62,288 bases of DNA. It comes from Sulfurovum sp. GTDB taxonomy: Bacteria; Campylobacterota; Campylobacteria; Campylobacterales; Sulfurovaceae. Shown here in pieces: positions 27,382 to 36,701 of this stretch. Positions within the stretch are counted from its first letter, which is position 1, and every line of letters begins with the position of its first letter. The position numbers and the translations under genes are program-made. The stretch lies in NCBI GenBank assembly GCA_027068485.1, contig JAMOSB010000011.1, forward strand, positions 1 through 62,288. Direction: 5' to 3'. The notes beneath the pieces were generated by a model. The model worked only from the letters and a program-made list of their open reading frames with translations. It searched no databases and was not told the DNA's origin.

Positions 27382-29079
27382 TTGTCCCTAGCCTTAGCCA
27401 GAAAATATCGTCCCGCCTCATTTAGTGATCTAATCGGACAGGAGGCTATCTCTCAAACCCTCTCACTCGCCCTAGAGAGTGACCGACTCTCACACGCCTA
27501 TCTCTTCTCTGGACTGAGGGGTAGTGGGAAGACCTCTACAGCGCGTATCTTTGCCAAAGCCCTACTCTGTGAAGCAGGGCCTACTGCCCAACCGTGTGGT
27601 CACTGTACCCACTGTATCATGTGTAGTGAAAATCGTCATATGGATATGATCGAGATGGATGCCGCGTCGAGTCGTGGGATTGATGATATTAAAGAGCTCA
27701 TAGAGCATACCAAATACAAACCCAGCTCCGCACGCTACAAGATCTTTATCATCGATGAAGTCCATATGCTCACCAATCAAGCCTTCAATGCCCTACTCAA
27801 GACCCTTGAGGAGCCTCCAAGTTTTGTGAAGTTTATCCTCGCCACCACCGACCCACTCAAACTCCCCGCAACCATCCTCTCACGGACACAACACTTTCGC
27901 TTTAAGAAGATCGCACACCCCCTAGTCGTCAAGCACCTTGAGCATATCCTCAACCTTGAGGCAATTGGGTATGAGCCAGAGGCGATTGAGATTATCGCCC
28001 GCTCAGGAGCAGGGAGTCTACGGGACTCCCTCACGCTTCTTGACCAAGCCATCGTCTACTCCAAAAACTTTGTAGACCTCTCTACTGTCACAGGGATGTT
28101 AGGTATCATTGAGCCGAGTATCCTTGAGGGACTGCTACAGAGTATCCTTGCCAAAAATGAGGCGGAGATTCTCTCCTTTATCTCCCTTGCTGCCAACTAT
28201 GAGGCGGAGATGATTCTCGATGAGTTGACCCTTCATCTCAAAACCCTGCTCCTCTCACGCGACACCACCTTCACCCCACTAATTATCGAACGCTTCTTTC
28301 GCCTACTCGCCTCCTCCAAACAGCTCCTTGCATTGGGAAGTGATGGAGAGTTTGTCTTGGCATTGACCCTCTTCAAGATGCTAGAGTCTCTCAATATCAA
28401 AGAGATCGATACGATGATAGAGGCACTCGAACAGGAGCTTAAAGGGGTAGAGGTCACACACCCTACCCCCCAAGTGACACCACCACATAGACAACGCTCA
28501 CCACACCAATCCACACCACTCAAAACCACGGAGCCAACCCCTAAACCGACTCCTCAGCCCGATACCCCTCCCCCCGCCACATCCACTCAAACATCCTCCC
28601 AACCAACTCCCAATCCCTATCTCAAACAGTTTACCAAACTGATCGAAAAGATCTACGATCGCAACTATGAACTTGGAAGTTGTTTTGAGAGTAATATCAC
28701 CTTTGAGAGCTTTGAAGAGGGACGGCTTACTTGGGTCTCCACCGCCCAAGAGAAGGAGAAAAAACAACTCATTACCCACTGGGGTATTATCAATATGTTT
28801 GTCAAGGAGATTTTTGGAATTGAGACGAAGATTACCAATATCGCTAAGCCTACTCAACCAACCCCACAACCCCAGACACCACCCCCTGCCCATCAAGATG
28901 CAGATAGTGGGTCGATGATTGAGGATATTGAGATGAAAAGTTCATGTATCGCACCTGAAGCGGGTGAGGTGGAAGCAGCCAAAGAGAAAGATCCCGCCAT
29001 GCTCCTAGAGGAGCCTATGGTCAAAGAGGCGATTGCACTCTTTGATCCTAAGCGGGTAAAGATACAAAAAAATAGCTGA
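27382..29079 (+). CDS. dnaX: DNA polymerase III subunits gamma/tau
   Basis: 565 residues, the AAA+ ATPase of the clamp loader. The start is a TTG at 27382 with AGGAG 6 bases upstream; protein begins SLALARKYRPASFSDLIGQ. Walker A is SGLRGSGKTSTA near residue 45, followed by the zinc-binding cysteines CEAGPTAQPCGHCTHC. Walker B is IIDEVHML, and the sensor-2 region is GSLRDSLTLLDQ. After about residue 365 a Pro/Thr/Gln-rich linker leads to a C-terminal domain of tau type. No slippery A-run typical of programmed frameshifting was noticed. It is one of the few plus-strand genes in the left half and is convergent with the ymdB-like gene, 3 bp apart. Confidence 0.95.
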   Translation: MSLALARKYRPASFSDLIGQEAISQTLSLALESDRLSHAYLFSGLRGSGKTSTARIFAKALLCEAGPTAQPCGHCTHCIMCSENRHMDMIEMDAASSRGIDDIKELIEHTKYKPSSARYKIFIIDEVHMLTNQAFNALLKTLEEPPSFVKFILATTDPLKLPATILSRTQHFRFKKIAHPLVVKHLEHILNLEAIGYEPEAIEIIARSGAGSLRDSLTLLDQAIVYSKNFVDLSTVTGMLGIIEPSILEGLLQSILAKNEAEILSFISLAANYEAEMILDELTLHLKTLLLSRDTTFTPLIIERFFRLLASSKQLLALGSDGEFVLALTLFKMLESLNIKEIDTMIEALEQELKGVEVTHPTPQVTPPHRQRSPHQSTPLKTTEPTPKPTPQPDTPPPATSTQTSSQPTPNPYLKQFTKLIEKIYDRNYELGSCFESNITFESFEEGRLTWVSTAQEKEKKQLITHWGIINMFVKEIFGIETKITNIAKPTQPTPQPQTPPPAHQDADSGSMIEDIEMKSSCIAPEAGEVEAAKEKDPAMLLEEPMVKEAIALFDPKRVKIQKNS

Positions 29080-29082
29080 TGG

Positions 29083-29898
29083 TTACCCTCTCTCTACCCA
29101 AGCATCCGTCACGATCTTAGGATGATTATCGTAGATCTTGACCCGTTGGGCTTGATGACAGCGTCCCTCATCATCAAGCTCAAACACAATCATCTGTAGG
29201 ATCGCTTTGCACTCTTTGGGTACATCAAAGTGTCCACCTAGACCACTCAAAAAGCGTCGAATCGGTACACTACTCTCCATCCCTATCACCCCATCACGAC
29301 ACCCTGTCAATCCTACATCGGTTACATAGCAACACCCCTCCACAACCTGCAAATCATCGGTTGCGACATGGGTATGGGTTCCAAGAATCGCAGAGACATC
29401 TTGTTTGAGCATCTGAAGGAGGGCTTGCTTCTCTGAACTCGCCTCCGCATGGATATCGATAATGATATGCTTGATCCCTTGGGATTTGAGTCGTGCGACC
29501 TCTGTAGCGATACGGGTAAAGGGGTTGTCGACCATCGGCATGGTATAGTGTCCCATAAGATTTAAGATAGCCAGAGAGTCTCCACACACTGTAGTGGTGT
29601 ATACCCCCTCTCCAGGTGTGGCATCAGGATAGTTAAGTGGACGGATAAGAGGATAGGAGTCAAAGAGTGTCAAGATCTCTTTTTTATCGAAGCTATGATT
29701 TCCCCCTGTCATCATATCAACACCATAGCCAAGAAGTTCTTTACAGTTTTTCTCTGTGAGTCCAAATCCATGAGAGGCGTTCTCATAGTTGGCAATCACA
29801 TAGTCGATAAAATGCTCCTGTTTGAGTCGTGTAAGATGTGCTTTGAGCATCAGGCGACCAGGCTTACCGACAATATCCCCAATAAATGCGATTTTCAT
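29083..29898 (-). CDS. YmdB-family metallophosphoesterase
   Basis: About 271 residues from ATG 29898; the frame is open further upstream but the protein family starts at MKIAFIGDIVGKPGR. It has the dinuclear metal ligands of the family: GDIVG, the YENASHGFGLT segment, GGNHSFD, DIHAEASSEK, GTHTHVATDD and DVGLTG. Homologues such as Bacillus YmdB hydrolyse 2',3'-cyclic nucleotides and affect biofilm and RNA turnover. The natural substrate here is not known. No strong ribosome site precedes the ATG. It starts 16 bp after the fabH stop, suggesting co-transcription, and is convergent with dnaX. Confidence 0.88.
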   Translation of the reverse strand: MKIAFIGDIVGKPGRLMLKAHLTRLKQEHFIDYVIANYENASHGFGLTEKNCKELLGYGVDMMTGGNHSFDKKEILTLFDSYPLIRPLNYPDATPGEGVYTTTVCGDSLAILNLMGHYTMPMVDNPFTRIATEVARLKSQGIKHIIIDIHAEASSEKQALLQMLKQDVSAILGTHTHVATDDLQVVEGCCYVTDVGLTGCRDGVIGMESSVPIRRFLSGLGGHFDVPKECKAILQMIVFELDDEGRCHQAQRVKIYDNHPKIVTDAWVERG

Positions 29899-29914
29899 AC
29901 GACTACGGGTGGGG

Positions 29915-30934
29915 TTAGGCGTTGCTTTTTCCTGCAAACGGTAGCAGTGCACTCGCCCAAGTCAATCCACCACCAAAGGTATCAAGTAGCATTAACTCCC
30001 CCTGCTGAAGTCTACCCGATTCCCAGATATCATTGAGTGCCATCGGGATAGATGCAGCAGAGGTATTCCCATACTTCCCTACCGTTACAACCACCTGCTC
30101 TTCTCGCATCTTAAGGGCATCACCCACCGCTTTGATGATACGATAGTTGGCTTGATGGGGAACAAAGTGTGGGATATCTTCTGATTTAATATCATTTTTT
30201 TGAAGAATCTCTTTGACATCTTTGGTAAGCGTCTTAACCGCAAGCTTAAAGGTCTCATTGCCTTTCATCTGCACAAAGTTAAGCCCCTCATCAATCACCT
30301 TTTGGCTTACAGGATTGATAGAGCCTGGAGCAGGTGTCACAAGGAAATCTGCATAAGAACCATCGGCACTCGCGTGAACATCGATAAAACCCTCCGACGC
30401 AACAGAAGTCGCAGAGATCACCGCAGCCCCTGCCCCATCTCCAAAGAGGATACAGGTACTTCTATCTTGATAATCCACTATAGAGGAGAACTTCTCTGCT
30501 CCAATAATCAGTACATGTTGCTTCATACCCGACTCGATAAAGGCTTTGGCAAGGGAGAGAAGATAGACAAATCCACTACACGCTGCGGAGATATCAAAGG
30601 CTTGTACATTATGTATCCCTAGTTTATCAGAGATCACACACGCAGTCGAAGGCATATTGAAGTAGTCAGGGGTTACAGTAGCACAGAGTACGAGGTCAAT
30701 CACCTCTGCACTGATACCTGCACGCTCTATCGCTACGGCTGCCGCTTTCGCACCCATATCACTGGTTGCCTCATTCTCTTCGGCAATATGACGCTCTTTG
30801 ATACCTGTACGCTTCAAGATCCACTCATCGGTTGTATCTACCATCTTCTCAAGATCTGCATTAGTTAAAATCTTCTCGGGAACATACGCCCCAATCGATC
30901 GAAATGAGGCATAAACTGGTGTGTGTTGTGACAT
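29915..30934 (-). CDS. fabH: 3-oxoacyl-ACP synthase III
   Basis: 339 residues. It condenses acetyl-CoA with malonyl-ACP to start fatty acid synthesis. The catalytic triad is visible: Cys119 in DISAACSGF, His260 in FVPHQAN and Asn290 in KYGNTSAAS. The N-terminal [13 protein letters not shown] and the [13 protein letters not shown] segment are typical. It follows plsX after a 130-bp gap with a hairpin and a possible promoter. The gene set ndk-DUF177-rpmF-plsX-fabH is a widely conserved arrangement that links lipid and ribosome synthesis. Confidence 0.96.
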   Translation of the reverse strand: MSQHTPVYASFRSIGAYVPEKILTNADLEKMVDTTDEWILKRTGIKERHIAEENEATSDMGAKAAAVAIERAGISAEVIDLVLCATVTPDYFNMPSTACVISDKLGIHNVQAFDISAACSGFVYLLSLAKAFIESGMKQHVLIIGAEKFSSIVDYQDRSTCILFGDGAGAAVISATSVASEGFIDVHASADGSYADFLVTPAPGSINPVSQKVIDEGLNFVQMKGNETFKLAVKTLTKDVKEILQKNDIKSEDIPHFVPHQANYRIIKAVGDALKMREEQVVVTVGKYGNTSAASIPMALNDIWESGRLQQGELMLLDTFGGGLTWASALLPFAGKSNA

Positions 30935-31032
30935 AATTATCCTTAACGATGGACTTGTTGTAGCAATAAGTCTGATTAATAGTTAGGATATTTTACCATA
31001 ATTTTATACGGTATCGTCTAAAAAGTGTTACC

Positions 31033-31054
31033 ATACACCCATTTTTGGATGTAT
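31033..31054 (-). terminator. Hairpin after plsX
   Basis: On the minus strand ATACATCC-AAAAAT-GGGTGTAT forms an 8-bp stem with one G-U pair. TTTTT comes 8 nt after it. It lies 10 bp past the plsX stop and may be a weak or partial terminator before fabH. Promoter-like GGTAAAATATCC follows at about 30990-31000. Confidence 0.4.
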
Positions 31055-31064
31055 AGTGGGAGGT

Positions 31065-32060
31065 TTATTTAAGTTTCGTTTCAGATAGTAACTTTTCAAT
31101 ACTCGCATTGACATCAGACTCAACATAGTGTATCGCCTGAAAGAGTGCATTTTTGATCGCCTTAGGGCTTGAAGCTCCATGAGAGATAATCGCACACCCT
31201 TTGAGTCCAAGTAGTGGCGCACCACCATACTCATCTTTATCTACCTGCTTTTTCATATTGGCAAAGACTTTTTTCTTCATCATAAAAGCCCCAATTTTTG
31301 CAGGGAGTGATTTACGGATATGTTGTTTCATCAGACCAAAGACGGTAGAGACAACCCCCTCACTCGTCTTAAGTAGAATATTGCCTGTAAATCCATCACA
31401 GACTACAACATTGACCTTACCATTGAAGATATCTTTCCCCTCAACATTCCCCACAAATCCCTTAAGCTCTTTGAGGAGTGGGAAAGTTGCTTTGGTAAGC
31501 TCATTCCCTTTACTCTCCTCTGAGCCGTTGGCAAGGAGTCCCACTTTGGGATTACGGATTTTGAGAATCTTCTCAGCATACGCTTCACCCATCGCACCAA
31601 ACTGAAAGAGGTTAAGAGGCTTACAGTCTGTCACCGAGCCTACATCAAGTACAAGTGTCTTCGTCACCGTGATACTCGGCATCAGTGTCGCAAGCCCTGG
31701 TTTATTGATCCCAGGAATACGCCCAATACGCAAGGTTGCGGCGGTCATGGTCGCACCACTGTGTCCTGCTGACATCACCGCATCAGCTTTCCCCTCACGC
31801 ACAAGCTCTACTGCTTTATAGATCGAGGAGTCTTTGCGTTTGAGTGCATCTGTAGCTGAATCAGACATCTCGATAACATCAGACGCTTCAACGATCTCAA
31901 CTTTATCAAAATAGTATTGGGGGAGGAGGGAGAGGATTTCATCTTTGTTTCCTACCAAGATCGGTACAAAACTTTTCTCTTCAAGTGCTTGAACCACACC
32001 TTCTATAATGGGTTCAGGACCAAAGTCCCCACCCATAGCATCAATCGCGATTTTAATCAT
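31065..32060 (-). CDS. plsX: Phosphate acyltransferase PlsX
   Basis: 331 residues. PlsX converts acyl-ACP to acyl-phosphate, the donor for PlsY in phospholipid synthesis. The N-terminus MIKIAIDAMGGDFGP is diagnostic, and the MSAGHSGATM, LVLDVGSVTDCKP and VCDGFTGNILLK segments fit the family. The ATG comes 3 bp after the rpmF stop, so coupling with rpmF is likely. This rpmF-plsX-fabH order is conserved in many bacteria. Confidence 0.95.
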   Translation of the reverse strand: MIKIAIDAMGGDFGPEPIIEGVVQALEEKSFVPILVGNKDEILSLLPQYYFDKVEIVEASDVIEMSDSATDALKRKDSSIYKAVELVREGKADAVMSAGHSGATMTAATLRIGRIPGINKPGLATLMPSITVTKTLVLDVGSVTDCKPLNLFQFGAMGEAYAEKILKIRNPKVGLLANGSEESKGNELTKATFPLLKELKGFVGNVEGKDIFNGKVNVVVCDGFTGNILLKTSEGVVSTVFGLMKQHIRKSLPAKIGAFMMKKKVFANMKKQVDKDEYGGAPLLGLKGCAIISHGASSPKAIKNALFQAIHYVESDVNASIEKLLSETKLK

Positions 32061-32063
32061 CGA

Positions 32064-32228
32064 TTACGCTTCTTTGTTTACTTTGTACTCACCTGTCGTC
32101 ATATTCATATGGTGAGGCATTCTCCATGTTCCATCTGCATCTTTGACTGGCATTGGAAGTGTCAATTTGTAGTGTGTTCTTCTTTTTGCTGCTCTTGTGT
32201 GACTCACGCGTCTCTTAGGTACTGCCAT
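32064..32228 (-). CDS. rpmF: 50S ribosomal protein L32
   Basis: A 54-residue basic protein read directly from the minus strand: [20 protein letters not shown], then a KLTLPMPVK segment, ending in GEYKVNKEA. The N-terminal VPKRRVS(H/K)TR is the L32 signature. The zinc-type cysteines found in some L32 proteins are absent, so this is the C-minus form. The ATG at 32228 follows AAAGGATATAAT. It lies between the DUF177 gene and plsX, its usual place. Confidence 0.93.
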   Translation of the reverse strand: MAVPKRRVSHTRAAKRRTHYKLTLPMPVKDADGTWRMPHHMNMTTGEYKVNKEA

Positions 32229-32280
32229 ATTATATCCTTTAGTATGTTATTAAAGTGAGGAGTCTCCTCCCCTTGTTGTA

Positions 32281-32655
32281 TTAGAACTCTCTCTCAAAAT
32301 CCTCATCGCTACTGCTACACAGTTCACAGTAGTGATAGGCACCTTGGAGGGTATTGATCTCACTCTCTAAAATATAGTGAAGATCAATCACCCCATCAAG
32401 AAACTCAATACTATCTAAATCATCTCTCTGCTCGATCAACTGATCACTCAGCTTGAGGCGTAGTGGGGTGTCAAGTAGATGCTGATAGTGACTACCACAT
32501 CGATCACACACTAGCGCTACTGCCCCCTTGAGAAGGGCATCGAGTTGAATACGATGATAACCGCATTTTTGAAGTGTACCAACCATTGTAGTACCCTCCA
32601 CTTCTAGTTCAAAAGGCTTTGCCGTTGAACCGACCTTATCAAAAACTATTTTCAT
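32281..32655 (-). CDS. YceD/DUF177 family protein
   Basis: 124 residues. DUF177 (YceD) proteins are encoded next to rpmF in many bacteria and affect 23S rRNA accumulation; the exact mechanism is not settled. Visible features are a CDRCGSHYQHLLDTPLRLKL segment matching the family's C-x-R-C core, the acidic stretch DDLDSIEFLDGVIDL and a C-terminal CELC pair. These could be metal-binding cysteines (CDRC...CELC). It is spaced 52 bp from rpmF and 18 bp from ndk. Confidence 0.8.
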   Translation of the reverse strand: MKIVFDKVGSTAKPFELEVEGTTMVGTLQKCGYHRIQLDALLKGAVALVCDRCGSHYQHLLDTPLRLKLSDQLIEQRDDLDSIEFLDGVIDLHYILESEINTLQGAYHYCELCSSSDEDFEREF

Positions 32656-32673
32656 GAGAGAGTCTCAAAAAAT

Positions 32674-33087
32674 CTAGTTGATCTCTCTTTGTGCAAAAAA
32701 GAAGTTGATTTCGATTGCTGCATTCTCTACAGAGTCAGAACCATGTACAGCATTGGCATCGATACTCTCTGCAAAATCTGCTCTGATTGTACCTGCTTCA
32801 GCTTCAGCAGGGTTTGTTGCACCCATAAGCTCTCTGTTTTTAGCCATTGCATTCTCACCCTCAAGTACTGTAACGACTACAGGACCAGAGATCATAAACT
32901 CAACAAGGTCTTTAAAGAAAGGACGCTCAGCGTGGATTGCATAAAAAGCTTCTGCATCTGCTTGTGAAAGTTGAATCTTTTTTGTTGCTGCGATTCTAAG
33001 ATCCGCCGCTTCAAATCTAGCAAGAATCTGTCCTACAACATTCTTTGCAACTGCATCTGGTTTAATGATTGATAGTGTCTGTTCCAT
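32674..33087 (-). CDS. ndk: Nucleoside diphosphate kinase
   Basis: 137 residues, the usual length. It transfers the terminal phosphate between NTPs and NDPs through a phosphohistidine, His115 in NAVHGSDS. Also typical are [26 protein letters not shown] and [14 protein letters not shown]. It is the first gene of the ndk-DUF177-rpmF-plsX run and has a good -10 box and a palindrome in its leader. Confidence 0.97.
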   Translation of the reverse strand: MEQTLSIIKPDAVAKNVVGQILARFEAADLRIAATKKIQLSQADAEAFYAIHAERPFFKDLVEFMISGPVVVTVLEGENAMAKNRELMGATNPAEAEAGTIRADFAESIDANAVHGSDSVENAAIEINFFFAQREIN

Positions 33088-33119
33088 ATCTATATTCCTA
33101 GTCGATAATTTACTTCCAA

Positions 33120-33138
33120 ACTATTTACTGTAAATAGT
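33120..33138. promoter_or_regulatory. Perfect 9-bp palindrome in the ndk leader (candidate operator)
   Basis: ACTATTTAC-T-GTAAATAGT has 9-bp arms around one base. It sits about 20-40 bp downstream of the ndk -10 box and 33 bp before the start codon, a position that suits a repressor site or a leader hairpin. Confidence 0.5.
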
Positions 33139-33156
33139 GAAGAGTATTCGGGCGGG

Positions 33157-33162
33157 ATTATA
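33157..33162 (-). promoter_or_regulatory. Promoter -10 box of the ndk operon
   Basis: TATAAT on the minus strand with extended context TTAGCTATAAT. The upstream DNA carries phased T-tracts (TTTTTTAATAATTTTTTAAT), the pattern that replaces the -35 element in epsilonproteobacterial sigma-70 promoters. Confidence 0.65.
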
Positions 33163-33212
33163 GCTAAAAAATTATTAAAAAATTATTAAATAATGAGGGG
33201 AGAGAGTGGACT

Positions 33213-33230
33213 GTCAGGCAGAAGCCTGAC
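33213..33230 (-). terminator. Hairpin after the ferredoxin gene
   Basis: GTCAGGC-TTCT-GCCTGAC forms a perfect 7-bp stem 12 bp past the ferredoxin stop on the minus strand. No U-run follows. Confidence 0.45.
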
Positions 33231-33241
33231 AAAGAGAGGGA

Positions 33242-33517
33242 TTAGTCTTCGATAACAGCTTCGCCTTTTTCGCCTCTACTCTCAAGTGATGGCATACCAT
33301 CAACAACATCGTCCCAAACGATACAACCCTCAGTTGGACATGCTTCAGCACATGCTGGTACATCATGATGACCTACACACTCAACACACTTATCAGCATG
33401 AACATAGTAAATCTCTTCACCTGTTGGGTTATCATCCTCATCTACAATTGCTTCTACTGGACATTCGTCAATACATGCCGCACAGTTGATACAAATATCA
33501 GTAATTAAAACTGCCAT
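33242..33517 (-). CDS. 2[4Fe-4S] ferredoxin, Alvin type
   Basis: 91 residues, an electron carrier. The first cluster motif is CINCAACIDECP (residues 9-20). The second is CVECVGHHDVPACAEACP, with 8 residues between the second and third cysteines in place of the usual 2, the mark of Allochromatium vinosum-type ferredoxins. The tail is acidic. The homologue in Campylobacter is adjacent to ndk in the same way. It has its own promoter (TATAGT at 33547-33552) and terminator-like hairpin, so it is probably a single-gene unit. Confidence 0.93.
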   Translation of the reverse strand: MAVLITDICINCAACIDECPVEAIVDEDDNPTGEEIYYVHADKCVECVGHHDVPACAEACPTEGCIVWDDVVDGMPSLESRGEKGEAVIED

Positions 33518-33546
33518 TCTTTATCCTTTATGTTTAATATGTTAAA

Positions 33547-33552
33547 ACTATA
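33547..33552 (-). promoter_or_regulatory. Candidate -10 box for the ferredoxin gene
   Basis: TATAGT in TTTTGCTATAGTTTTAAC (extended TGC) lies 30 bp before the ferredoxin ATG. Confidence 0.5.
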
Positions 33553-33612
33553 GCAAAATATTTTAAATAAACCTTTAAATAACTACCCTATTGGGGTAAA
33601 AATTTAATGGGT

Positions 33613-33631
33613 GGTGTCAATTTTTAACACC
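33613..33631 (-). terminator. Terminator-like hairpin after metK
   Basis: GGTGTTAA-AAA-TTGACACC on the minus strand, 8 bp with one G-U pair, starts 2 bp after the metK stop. A T5 run follows about 12 nt later. Confidence 0.5.
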
Positions 33632-33632
33632 T

Positions 33633-34790
33633 CTAGAGATCGAGATACTTTTTGATATCCTCTACACGACTTCTCTGCTCCCAAGTGAACCCCTCCTCTT
33701 CTCTTCCGAAGTGTCCATAGCTTGCGGTCTTTCGGTAGATAGGACGAAGAAGATCTAGCTCATCCATAATTCCCTTAGGTGTCAGATCAAACAATGCATT
33801 GACACAGGCGACAATCTTCTCTTCGGCTACGACTGCTGTACCATGGGTATCGACATAGACTGAGACGGGTGCTGCCACACCAATGGCGTAAGCAATCTGT
33901 AGCGTCACCTTCTCACACGCACCTGAAGCGACAAGGTTCTTAGCCACATAGCGTGCAGCATAGGCTGCGGAGCGGTCTACTTTGGTGGGGTCTTTTCCAG
34001 AGAATGCACCCCCACCATGTGGACACGATCCCCCATAGGTATCGACAATAATCTTACGCCCCGTAAGTCCTGCATCCCCTTGAGGTCCGCCGATCACAAA
34101 ACGCCCTGTAGGGTTGATGTGGTAAGTGATATCATCACGCATCAACTCACTAGGGATAACGACTTTAATCACCTCTTCAAGGACTGCTTTTTGTACCTGC
34201 TCTAGGGAGACCTCTGGGTGGTGCTGTGTGGAGACGACAATGGTATCGATCGCGACAGGTTTATCATCGACATACTTCACTGAGACCTGTGCTTTACCAT
34301 CAGGACGCAAGAAGGGTACCGTACCATTTTTGCGTACCTCTGCTAGCTTTGCTGTGATCTTGTGAGCAAGAGAGATAGGCAGTGGCATCAACTCAGGTGT
34401 CTCAGAACAGGCATACCCAAACATCAATCCCTGATCTCCCGCACCGATCTCACCACACGATTTATCAACCCCTTGGTTGATATCGGGACTCTGTTCGCCT
34501 ACGCCATTGAGTACCCCTGCACTACGGTAATCAAACCCATAACTCGCATCGGTATAGCCTATCTCTCGTATCACTTCTCGTGCAATCTCCTGCATTGGGG
34601 CGTAGGTGTGTGTTTTGAGCTCTCCTGCAATAACACAAAAACCATTGCTTAGTAGTGTTTCACACGCTACTCTAGCTTGTGGATCGTTGTTGATGATGTA
34701 ATCTAAGATCGCATCAGAGATTTGATCAGCCATTTTATCTGGGTGACCTTCAGTAACCGATTCACTTGTAAAAATGTATTCGTTAGCCAT
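33633..34790 (-). CDS. metK: S-adenosylmethionine synthetase
   Basis: 385 residues. It makes SAM from methionine and ATP. Family motifs are [20 protein letters not shown] at the N-terminus, the [12 protein letters not shown] hexapeptide region and the ATP-binding segment [19 protein letters not shown]. The C-terminal [12 protein letters not shown] is typical. A strong hairpin lies in the 102-bp gap between dxs and metK, but I see no known SAM riboswitch class there. Confidence 0.97.
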   Translation of the reverse strand: MANEYIFTSESVTEGHPDKMADQISDAILDYIINNDPQARVACETLLSNGFCVIAGELKTHTYAPMQEIAREVIREIGYTDASYGFDYRSAGVLNGVGEQSPDINQGVDKSCGEIGAGDQGLMFGYACSETPELMPLPISLAHKITAKLAEVRKNGTVPFLRPDGKAQVSVKYVDDKPVAIDTIVVSTQHHPEVSLEQVQKAVLEEVIKVVIPSELMRDDITYHINPTGRFVIGGPQGDAGLTGRKIIVDTYGGSCPHGGGAFSGKDPTKVDRSAAYAARYVAKNLVASGACEKVTLQIAYAIGVAAPVSVYVDTHGTAVVAEEKIVACVNALFDLTPKGIMDELDLLRPIYRKTASYGHFGREEEGFTWEQRSRVEDIKKYLDL

Positions 34791-34835
34791 TTTTTAGTTC
34801 CTTCTAAATATTTGTCCACTGTCACTGAACTTAAC

Positions 34836-34857
34836 AGAGTCTACTACAATAGACTCT
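34836..34857 (-). promoter_or_regulatory. Hairpin between dxs and metK
   Basis: AGAGTCTA-TTGTAG-TAGACTCT on the minus strand gives a perfect 8-bp stem, 46 bp before the metK ATG. A second imperfect stem (GTGTGGTC/ACCGCACAC) lies closer to dxs, at about 34872-34892. Terminator plus leader element is the simplest reading. Confidence 0.45.
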
Positions 34858-34892
34858 ATTCAATCCACGCGAGTGTGCGGTTTGACCACACA

Positions 34893-36701
34893 CTAGAGAC
34901 TCTGGGTTACCCGCTTAGCCAACTGCTCAGGGAGCACTCCTAAACTCTCCTCTACGAGTTTGGTATTGCCATGGGTAATAAACGCATCATCATACTCAAA
35001 AGAGGTTAACACCACATCTAAAATCTCCTCTTGACTCAAAAACTCCAACAGAGCAGAGCCAACTCCACCCATCTTAGCAGAATCAGAGAAGACAAACCAC
35101 CGCTTATACTGCCCACTCAGTTGAGAGAGCATCACACAATCTAAAGGCTTCACAAATCGTAAATCCAAGATAGCAACAGGCATATCGAGTAGCTTAGCCG
35201 TCTGCTCTGCTCGTCCAACACCATTACCATACCCAATAAAGAGTATCGCTTCACCCGATTGGAGTAGATGCGATCTGCCTAGCTCAAAGGCTGGACTCTC
35301 CTGCTCTATCGCACCAAAAGCACCTCTAGGGTAGCGTAAGGCACAGGGGTGATCATACGCTTTGGCAAATGCCATCGCATGCTTCATGGTCGTCTCATTG
35401 GAGGGGGCTAGCAGTGTCATATTGGGAATAGTGCGTAAAAATGAGATATCAAACACCCCTTGATGGGTCTCTCCATCTTCTCCTACAATCCCTGCTCTAT
35501 CGAGTGCAAATGTCACACCCAAATCCATGAGACAGATGTCATGAATCACCTGATCATAGCCTCGTTGGAGAAAGGTAGAGTAGATGGTACAAAAGGGCTT
35601 AAACCCCTCTTTGGCTAAGGGACCCATCGAAGTGACCGCGTGTTGTTCTGCAATCGCCACATCCCAAAAACGCTCAGGATACTTCTCTAGTAGCGGACTC
35701 ATACCCGTACCACTTGGCATCGCAGCAGTCACCCCTACCACACGCTCATCTTCATCCGCTAAAGCCATGAGTGCCTCACTATAGATCTCTGTAGCACTCT
35801 TCTTACTCTGTTTTGAGGGACCTTTTCCCGTCTTGAGGTCAAATGCACCTACCCCATGCCAATGCTCTTTGCTCCCCTCTGCGATCTCATACCCTTTCCC
35901 TTTGGTCGTTTGAGCATGGATAATCACTGGTTTACCAAGATGTTTTGCCACCTCCATCGTCTCGATGAGTGAAGCGATATCGTGTCCATCGACGGGACCG
36001 ATATACTCCACCCCCAACTCCTCAAACAAAATACCAGGGGTAATCAGACGCAGAGACTCCTCAAAGCGTTTGGCCATATAGGTAGCACCTTTGGGTAGAT
36101 GCTCTAAGAGCTTCTCTGTATGCCCCTTCATCTTCTGGTAGAAAGGACTCGCCATCTTCTGGGAGAGGTAGCGACTCACCGCACCGATAGGTTTGGAGAT
36201 ACTCATCTCATTGTCATTGAGGATAATCACCACAGGGTACTTTCGCTCTCCTAACTCATTGAGTGCCTCATAGACCATCCCTGCACTCATACTTCCATCC
36301 CCAATAAACGCCACAGGGATACGGCTCTCCCCTTTGAGTGCGATCGCCTTGGCGGCTCCAACTGCCAAGGAGATAGAGGTCGAGCTATGTCCTGCTACAT
36401 AGTAATCATACTCTGACTCACTGGGCTTAGTATAACCACACAATCCCCCAAACTGACGCAACGAGCCAAACGCCTCCCAGCGATTGGTCAAGAGTTTATG
36501 GGCATAGGCTTGGTGACTCACATCAAAGAGAAAGGGGTCTTGCTTGGCATCAAACACCTTATGCATCGCCACAATCAGATCAGTTGCCCCCATCGTAGAG
36601 GAGAGGTGTCCACCATTTTGGCTTACCGTCTCTAAGATGCGTTCTCTAATCTCATGTGCCAACACTTCAAGCTCTTGTGTCGTATAGGCTTTGATATTCA
36701 T
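34893..36701 (-). CDS. dxs: 1-deoxy-D-xylulose-5-phosphate synthase
   Basis: 602 residues. It is the first enzyme of the MEP isoprenoid pathway, joining pyruvate and glyceraldehyde-3-phosphate with thiamine diphosphate. The N-terminal QNGGHLSSTMGATDL carries the catalytic His. The TPP motif is GDGSMSAGMVYEALN with the downstream NDNEMSIS. DRAGIVGEDGETHQGVFD is the DXS signature in the second domain. Its ATG abuts the hisC stop with no gap, an indication of coupling. Confidence 0.96.
   Translation of the reverse strand: MNIKAYTTQELEVLAHEIRERILETVSQNGGHLSSTMGATDLIVAMHKVFDAKQDPFLFDVSHQAYAHKLLTNRWEAFGSLRQFGGLCGYTKPSESEYDYYVAGHSSTSISLAVGAAKAIALKGESRIPVAFIGDGSMSAGMVYEALNELGERKYPVVIILNDNEMSISKPIGAVSRYLSQKMASPFYQKMKGHTEKLLEHLPKGATYMAKRFEESLRLITPGILFEELGVEYIGPVDGHDIASLIETMEVAKHLGKPVIIHAQTTKGKGYEIAEGSKEHWHGVGAFDLKTGKGPSKQSKKSATEIYSEALMALADEDERVVGVTAAMPSGTGMSPLLEKYPERFWDVAIAEQHAVTSMGPLAKEGFKPFCTIYSTFLQRGYDQVIHDICLMDLGVTFALDRAGIVGEDGETHQGVFDISFLRTIPNMTLLAPSNETTMKHAMAFAKAYDHPCALRYPRGAFGAIEQESPAFELGRSHLLQSGEAILFIGYGNGVGRAEQTAKLLDMPVAILDLRFVKPLDCVMLSQLSGQYKRWFVFSDSAKMGGVGSALLEFLSQEEILDVVLTSFEYDDAFITHGNTKLVEESLGVLPEQLAKRVTQSL

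Noticed and set aside
34791..34892. SAM riboswitch upstream of metK
   Set aside because: The two hairpins do not show the conserved cores of SAM-I, SAM-II or SAM/SAH classes that I know; plain terminator/leader hairpins are more likely.
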